From NCBI GenBank assembly GCA_021845945.1, contig JAJZRD010000108.1:1-11931 (forward strand): a DNA stretch of 11,931 nucleotides, in the 5' to 3' direction. Below are positions 8,072 to 11,931 of this stretch, one piece after another. Below the pieces are notes generated by a model, which did no database searches, was not told the DNA's origin, and saw nothing but the letters and a program-made list of their open reading frames with translations. Within the stretch, counting starts at the first letter, position 1, and each line of letters opens with the position of its first letter. The position numbers and the translations under genes are program-made. Source of the DNA: Chloroflexota bacterium (lineage in GTDB: Bacteria > Chloroflexota > UBA6077).

Positions 8072-9724
8072 ATGGAATCGCGTCTCGAGGGGCGGGGCGG
8101 TCTGCGGGTCGGCGCGAGAGGCTACTCCCTGCTGGTGCAGCCCGAGGGTCCGTGGCTGGAGATCCGGTGGACGGGCGGGCAGGTGACGCTGGGTGGCGGC
8201 GCGGGCGAGGCCGGCGGGCGGTGGTCGTTGGGCGGTCTTCCCGACGGAGAGTGTAGGGTAACCCTCTCCTCCGAGGACGGCCGGCGGCTGACCCTGGAGT
8301 GCCACGAGGAGTACCTGTACGCCTGGGCGGAGCTGCCGGAGCCGGGCGAGACTCCCGGCCTGCTGGTGGGCTCCGGCCGTCCCCGCTTCGGGCGGCTGTT
8401 CAGCCCCGAGCCCACCGCCCTGCGGCGCCACCTCTTTGCCCCCGAGGAGCGCGCCGTTGCGGCGGTCGGCTCCGACGCCGGTTTCTACGAGGGGCACTGG
8501 TTCTTCTCCCCTCCGCCCTTCTGCTTCGGCCTGGAGTCGGACGCCGGCACCCTGGCGGTGGGGGTGGCCTGTTCTTCAGAGGAGCTGGACTTCTCCGCCT
8601 TCGAGTACGACGGCGCCTTCCTCTTCCGGTACGACCGGGCCCCCAGCGGCCCTTACCGAAGCCCGCGGCTGCTACTGCTCCCCACTACCGGGGACGGCTA
8701 CCAGGCGGTGGATGCCTATTCCGAGCATCTCCGCCAGGAGGGGCTGTCCCCTCGGGGCACCGGCCGGTCCAGGGCGACCTGGTGGGCGGAGCCCAACTTC
8801 TGCGGCTGGGGGGAGCAGAGCTACCGCGGCTGCACGCTGCCGGGCTTCGCCCCCGGCCGGCTGCCCGATGGCTCGCCGGAGCGCTCCACTCAGCGACTGT
8901 ATGAGGAGTCGCTGGCGCGACTGGAAGCCGAGGGGATCGATCCCGGCGTGGTGACCATCGACGACAAGTGGCAGCGGGCGTACGGGCTGGCCCGGCCGGA
9001 CGAGGGCCGGTGGCCCGACCTGTCCGGATTCGTAGCCCGGCAGCACGCCAGTGGGCGCCGGGTGCTGCTGTGGTGGAGGCTGTGGGATGGGGAAGGGCTG
9101 CCCGCGGAGGAGTTGCTGCCGGGTGGGGACCGTCCGGTGGTGGACCCCACGTCGCCGGCCTACCGGGCCCGCCTGGCGCGGGAGATCCGGCACGCCCTGC
9201 TGGAGCTGGGCGCCGACGGCTTCAAGATCGATTTCCTGCACCGGGGTCCCACGCCGGAGCATGGACCCTCGCGGGGCGGGCTCTCGGGGGTCAGGCTGCT
9301 GCGGTCGATGCTGGAGGCTCTTCGGGGTCCGGCCCTGGAGGCTAGGGAGGACGCCCTCCTGGTGGCCCACGCGGCCAACCCCTACCTGGCGGATCTGGTC
9401 GACGTGGTGCGGCTGAACGACATCTCCTGCCCGCCCGGGGTGGTGGAACTCGCCTCCGAGATGCGCCACCGGGCCCGACTGGCCCGAGCCGCCTGCCCCG
9501 AGGCGCTGATCGACGCGGACAACTGGCCCTGTCCCGACCGGCGGCTGTGGGGGGAGTATGTGGCCGCCCAGCCGGAGATCGGGATCCCCAGTCTCTACTA
9601 CGCAACCGGCATCGACCTGAGCGGCGAGCCCTTCCAGCCTGAGGACTATGCCCTGGTGCGCCAGGCTTGGGGTCGCTGGAGGCAGCGGACCCGGTCGGGG
9701 CTGCGCGACGGCGGCTTCGAGTAG
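8072..9724 (+). CDS. Glycoside-hydrolase-like TIM-barrel protein (GH36/GH31-like, specificity unknown)
   Basis: The 550-residue protein looks like a member of the retaining alpha-glycosidase clan (GH31/GH36/GH27-like), but I cannot place it in a named family. Residues 1-230 appear beta-rich, like the N-terminal supersandwich of these enzymes. The barrel follows from about 235. DPGVVTIDDKWQ (290-301) corresponds to the I-D-D-x-W-Q loop of GH36 and GH31. ELGADGFKIDFLH (378-390) carries D387 in the place of the catalytic nucleophile. VVRLNDIS (445-452) has D450 at the end of a later strand, a candidate acid/base. The protein stops soon after the barrel, so the usual C-terminal beta domain is short or absent. 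No signal peptide is visible, suggesting a cytoplasmic enzyme acting on imported alpha-linked sugars or a nucleotide/lipid-linked glycan. AGGAG at 8062-8066 sits 5 bases before the ATG. The gene stands alone, convergent with the dehydrogenase gene. Catalytic assignments are inference. Confidence 0.65.
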   Translation: MESRLEGRGGLRVGARGYSLLVQPEGPWLEIRWTGGQVTLGGGAGEAGGRWSLGGLPDGECRVTLSSEDGRRLTLECHEEYLYAWAELPEPGETPGLLVGSGRPRFGRLFSPEPTALRRHLFAPEERAVAAVGSDAGFYEGHWFFSPPPFCFGLESDAGTLAVGVACSSEELDFSAFEYDGAFLFRYDRAPSGPYRSPRLLLLPTTGDGYQAVDAYSEHLRQEGLSPRGTGRSRATWWAEPNFCGWGEQSYRGCTLPGFAPGRLPDGSPERSTQRLYEESLARLEAEGIDPGVVTIDDKWQRAYGLARPDEGRWPDLSGFVARQHASGRRVLLWWRLWDGEGLPAEELLPGGDRPVVDPTSPAYRARLAREIRHALLELGADGFKIDFLHRGPTPEHGPSRGGLSGVRLLRSMLEALRGPALEAREDALLVAHAANPYLADLVDVVRLNDISCPPGVVELASEMRHRARLARAACPEALIDADNWPCPDRRLWGEYVAAQPEIGIPSLYYATGIDLSGEPFQPEDYALVRQAWGRWRQRTRSGLRDGGFE

Positions 9725-9733
9725 CCGCCGAGT

Positions 9734-9761
9734 GTAGGGGCAGGTCATGACCCGCCCCTAC
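9734..9761. terminator. 28-base palindrome between convergent genes, bidirectional terminator or dispersed repeat
   Basis: GTAGGGGC at 9734-9741 mirrors GCCCCTAC at 9754-9761, with GGTCATGACC in the centre. The only mismatch is A9742 opposite C9753. It fills the 42-base gap between the stop codons of the hydrolase-like gene (plus) and the dehydrogenase gene (minus), so it can end transcription from both sides. It has no U-run. Similar GTAGGGGC-type palindromes are often dispersed repeats. Confidence 0.6.
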
Positions 9762-9766
9762 GAGGT

Positions 9767-10744
9767 TTACCGCTTCAGGACGACCTCTCTGTTCACCAAT
9801 CCCAGCGGCTTCTCCCCTCTGAGAATGGCGATCACGTTGTCGGCGGCTATCGTCCCCATCGCCTGAATCGCCCCGTCGGTCTGGCCCGCGACGTGGGGGG
9901 CAAGGTACACGTTGTCCAGCCCGCGTAGGGGGCTGCCGGCCGGCAGCGGCTCCTGGTCGAAGACGTCCAGGGCGGCCCCCGCGATCTTCTTCTCCTTGAG
10001 GGCCTGGTAGAGGGCCTCCTCATCCACGATGGGGCCCCGGGCCGTGTTGATCAGGTAGGCGGTGGGCTTCATCAGGGCCAGCCGCTCGGCGTCGATCAGG
10101 TGGCGTGTGCTATCGTCCAGGAAGCAGTGCAGGGTCACGAAGTCGCTCTCCCGCAGCAGCTGATCCAGGGGAACGTAGGTTACCTGGTGCTGGGTGGCGA
10201 AGGCCTCGTCCTTGAAGACGTCGTAGGCCAGAACCCGCATGTCGAAGCCGCGTGCCCGCTTGGCCACCTCTTTGCCGATGGAGCCGAGCCCCACGATGCC
10301 GATGGTCGAGCCGGGCAGATCCTTCCCCTGATACCGCTTCCAGCCACCCTGGGGAACCACGGTGAGGTTCTCCAGCAGCCGGCGAGCGGAGGCAAGCAGG
10401 AGGGTGAAGGCGAAGTCGGCGACGGCCCGATTGTTGGCGCCGGGGGTGATGCAGACGGCGACGCCCTTCTCCGTGGCGGCGGGCACGTTGACGGCGTCGT
10501 AGCCGACGCCGGTTCGGGCGACCACCTTCAGCTGGGGGGCCGCGGCCAGCACCTTGGGGGTAAAGGGGTCGATGCTGACGATGGCGCCGTCGATCCCCTT
10601 CAGGATCTCGATCATCTCCTCTTCGGTTCGATCCCCGTGCCATCGGTTGTAGACCGTCTCACAGCCTGCCTCCTGAAGGCGACGATCTACCTCGTCTCCC
10701 GGTTGCAGCCAGAAGGATGTCAGCAGTACGCGAGGTTTAGCCAT
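9767..10744 (-). CDS. D-isomer-specific 2-hydroxyacid dehydrogenase, phosphoglycerate-dehydrogenase-like
   Basis: A 325-residue NAD-dependent dehydrogenase. The Rossmann motif is GLGSIGK at 152-158, with D175 at the end of the second strand favouring NAD over NADP. The catalytic set is R236 (NTARGPIVDEEAL), E265 (DVFDQEPLP) and H284 (LAPHVAG), as in SerA, hydroxypyruvate/glyoxylate reductases and relatives. RTGVGYDAVNVPAAT and the GANNRAVADFAF stretch resemble phosphoglycerate dehydrogenases. However, it is the short form without the C-terminal ACT domain, so serine feedback by that route is not expected and the true substrate could be another 2-hydroxyacid. The ATG at 10744 is chosen over an upstream in-frame TTG (10783) because AAGGAG lies 9 bases before it and family similarity begins at AKPRVLLTSF. 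No serine-pathway gene is adjacent. The gene converges with the hydrolase-like gene. Confidence 0.9.
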   Translation of the reverse strand: MAKPRVLLTSFWLQPGDEVDRRLQEAGCETVYNRWHGDRTEEEMIEILKGIDGAIVSIDPFTPKVLAAAPQLKVVARTGVGYDAVNVPAATEKGVAVCITPGANNRAVADFAFTLLLASARRLLENLTVVPQGGWKRYQGKDLPGSTIGIVGLGSIGKEVAKRARGFDMRVLAYDVFKDEAFATQHQVTYVPLDQLLRESDFVTLHCFLDDSTRHLIDAERLALMKPTAYLINTARGPIVDEEALYQALKEKKIAGAALDVFDQEPLPAGSPLRGLDNVYLAPHVAGQTDGAIQAMGTIAADNVIAILRGEKPLGLVNREVVLKR

Positions 10745-11067
10745 AGTATTCAGCTCCTTCACCTGGTATTGGTGGTTGCACAAGAGGTAGGGCGGGGGCC
10801 TGTCCCCCCGCCGCCTCCAGTCGCCGAACGGACTCTGCGCCGGGCCTCAGGCGGAGGGAAGCGATCGGGACCGGTGGTCTCGCCACGGAGATTCTTCCTC
10901 CCGTCGATGGACCATCTCGGATTGGACGCTTAGGGGAACGGGGCACCGGGGATCTCGTTGCGACAGGATACTACGGGACGGCGCCAATATCCAGAGATGC
11001 CAAAGACGGGGTGGAGACCCAGGGGGGCAGATCGGGAACGAGAGCCGGGCCGGCAAGGGGAGTGCCT
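10745..11067. other. Intergenic leader of the dehydrogenase gene, no gene found
   Basis: No open frame here has a recognisable product. Two structured parts are visible. The first is the GC-rich hairpin at 10791-10812. The second is a nested stem-loop at about 10866-10903 (outer CGGGA/TCCCG, inner GTGG/CCAC around TCTCG). I looked for T-box, glycine, SAM and c-di-AMP riboswitch hallmarks and did not find them. The bases just left of 11068 would be where the missing part of the regulator should continue, but none of the three minus-strand frames resembles it. Confidence 0.5.
10791..10812. repeat. GC-rich hairpin in the dehydrogenase leader
   Basis: GGCGGGGG (10791-10798) pairs with CCCCCGCC (10805-10812) around the 6-base loop CCTGTC. 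It lies about 47-68 bases upstream of the dehydrogenase ATG on the minus strand. It could be an end point for transcripts coming from the GAF gene, or another GTAGGGGC-like dispersed repeat, since the flanking bases read GTAGGGCGGGGG. Confidence 0.5.
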
Positions 11068-11931
11068 TCAGCTTCCTTGGAGGGAGTTGTTGACGAAGAC
11101 CGGGGTAATGATACGGCCGGTGGCCAGCCCGATCTCCGGTATGGCTGGTAGGACCTCGGCTCGTCGCCCTGTTCTGATGCGCGCGAGGCTGTCGCGGACG
11201 AATGGATGTTCCGCGAAGCGGATCAATCCCGCATCCCTGGGATCGGGCTGGGCGTTCGCGCGCGAGCCCTCGGGGCGAGAAATGCACAGGGCTTTCAGAT
11301 TGCGATCCTCGACCACCATGGTGGCCTGGGCCGAATCCGAAAGGGCACCAGCCACAGCCTCAAGCCCGTCCCGAACCAGGACGGTCTGAACCAACCATTC
11401 GTGTATCTGCAGAGACTGGCTCAGTATCTTGCTCTGCTCGGAAAGCTGCCCGCAGAGTGCCTCGACCTCGCGAGTCGCCCGCACCTGCGACTGGTAGAGC
11501 GCGGCGTTGTCTATCGCCAGGGCCGCGAGATTGGCGAGGGTGCGAATGGCGCCCATGTTGCCTTCTGTCGGGACGAACGGCCTCGGATAGTAAACGGCGA
11601 AAACACCCAGGAGCCTGTTCCTGGCCATCAGAGGCGCGGCGATGATGGCCTTGTACTCCTCGCGGTGGATGTCGCGGAGGTAGGGCACGTACGACGGATC
11701 GGAATCGACGTCGGTGACGATGATTGCGTCCCCGCTTTGAAAAGCCCTGCTCACTGCTATGGAGCTGTCGGCGGGCACGTGAATGAAATCCACGTAGGCA
11801 TCGCTGAGGCCGGAACTGTAGCGGATTCGCAGACGTGTGGACTCGCCATCGTACACGAAGACGGCGCAGGCTTTGGCTCCATCCAGTTGCCTGGCTTTCT
11901 CGACCAGGGTCTGGAGGGCGACGACCGAGAT
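11068..11931 (-). CDS. GAF-domain regulator of PucR/CdaR type, cut off at both ends
   Basis: The frame is open from the right edge, so the N-terminus lies outside the window; 287 residues are visible. Residues 1-147 form a GAF domain that probably senses a small molecule. It begins ISVVALQTLVEKARQLDGAK, has AIIVTDVDSDPSYVPYLRD in the middle, and YKAIIAAPLMARNRLLGVFA leading to LAALAIDNAAL. A coiled-coil linker (about 150-175) follows. Then come SLQIHEWLVQTVLVRDGLEA and MVVEDRNLKALCIS, the pattern found between the GAF and helix-turn-helix parts of PucR/CdaR-like regulators. The protein ends abruptly at ITPVFVNNSLQGS, exactly where relatives continue with the rest of this domain and then the DNA-binding helix-turn-helix. 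No continuation is visible in the other frames downstream. It is therefore either a broken regulator or a sensor that works without DNA binding. The domain assignment beyond GAF is by remembered family pattern. Confidence 0.75.
   Translation of the reverse strand: MSVVALQTLVEKARQLDGAKACAVFVYDGESTRLRIRYSSGLSDAYVDFIHVPADSSIAVSRAFQSGDAIIVTDVDSDPSYVPYLRDIHREEYKAIIAAPLMARNRLLGVFAVYYPRPFVPTEGNMGAIRTLANLAALAIDNAALYQSQVRATREVEALCGQLSEQSKILSQSLQIHEWLVQTVLVRDGLEAVAGALSDSAQATMVVEDRNLKALCISRPEGSRANAQPDPRDAGLIRFAEHPFVRDSLARIRTGRRAEVLPAIPEIGLATGRIITPVFVNNSLQGS

Noticed and set aside
8672..9748. 358-codon minus-strand open frame opposite the hydrolase-like gene
   Set aside because: Composition and lack of motifs mark it as a shadow; the plus frame has recognisable barrel motifs and a ribosome site.
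10850..10920. Possible T-box or other riboswitch upstream of the dehydrogenase
   Set aside because: The T-box antiterminator signature (GGTGGNACCRCG) and a terminator with a U-run are missing, and no other riboswitch core was recognised.
10100..10933. 277-codon plus-strand open frame
   Set aside because: Shadow of the dehydrogenase gene, extending into its leader; no recognisable domain.

Overview
The window is GC-rich bacterial DNA: about two thirds G+C in the housekeeping genes, clearly lower in one operon. Dispersed hairpin repeats, a PucR/CdaR-like GAF regulator and a monomeric AcnA-type aconitase would fit a Chloroflexota-like (Thermomicrobia-type) or similar GC-rich genome. That placement is inference only; there is no taxonomic marker beyond one tRNA.

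Layout from left to right. (1) A secreted SH3-domain protein on the minus strand runs off the left edge. A short intergenic stretch holding a heptamer repeat follows. (2) A tRNA-Ala(CGC) has its own extended -10 promoter. (3) About 100 bases further on comes a two-gene operon of lower GC. It encodes a DUF1156/COG1743-like DNA methyltransferase carrying three zinc ribbons, translationally overlapped by a small PD-(D/E)XK nuclease, and it ends at a clean hairpin terminator. This is the most interesting part of the window: a compact candidate restriction-modification or defence system beside a tRNA gene. (4) A scar region holds a zinc-ribbon reading frame with no start codon and the C-terminal half of a peptide/nickel-type ABC transporter solute-binding protein, both on the minus strand. 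(5) A complete aconitase gene follows, with a perfect TATAAT extended -10 box and a second possible promoter. (6) A dispersed inverted repeat seems to lend a -35 box to the promoter of (7), a TIM-barrel glycoside-hydrolase-like protein of unknown specificity. (8) A 28-base palindrome separates this from a convergent D-2-hydroxyacid (phosphoglycerate-like) dehydrogenase. (9) A GAF-domain regulator of PucR/CdaR type enters from the right edge and stops just where its C-terminal part, including the DNA-binding domain, should follow.

The methyltransferase and nuclease look like a functional pair. The aconitase, hydrolase and dehydrogenase appear to be independent transcription units. Two truncated genes (the solute-binding protein and the regulator) plus the start-less zinc ribbon show that the region has been rearranged repeatedly.
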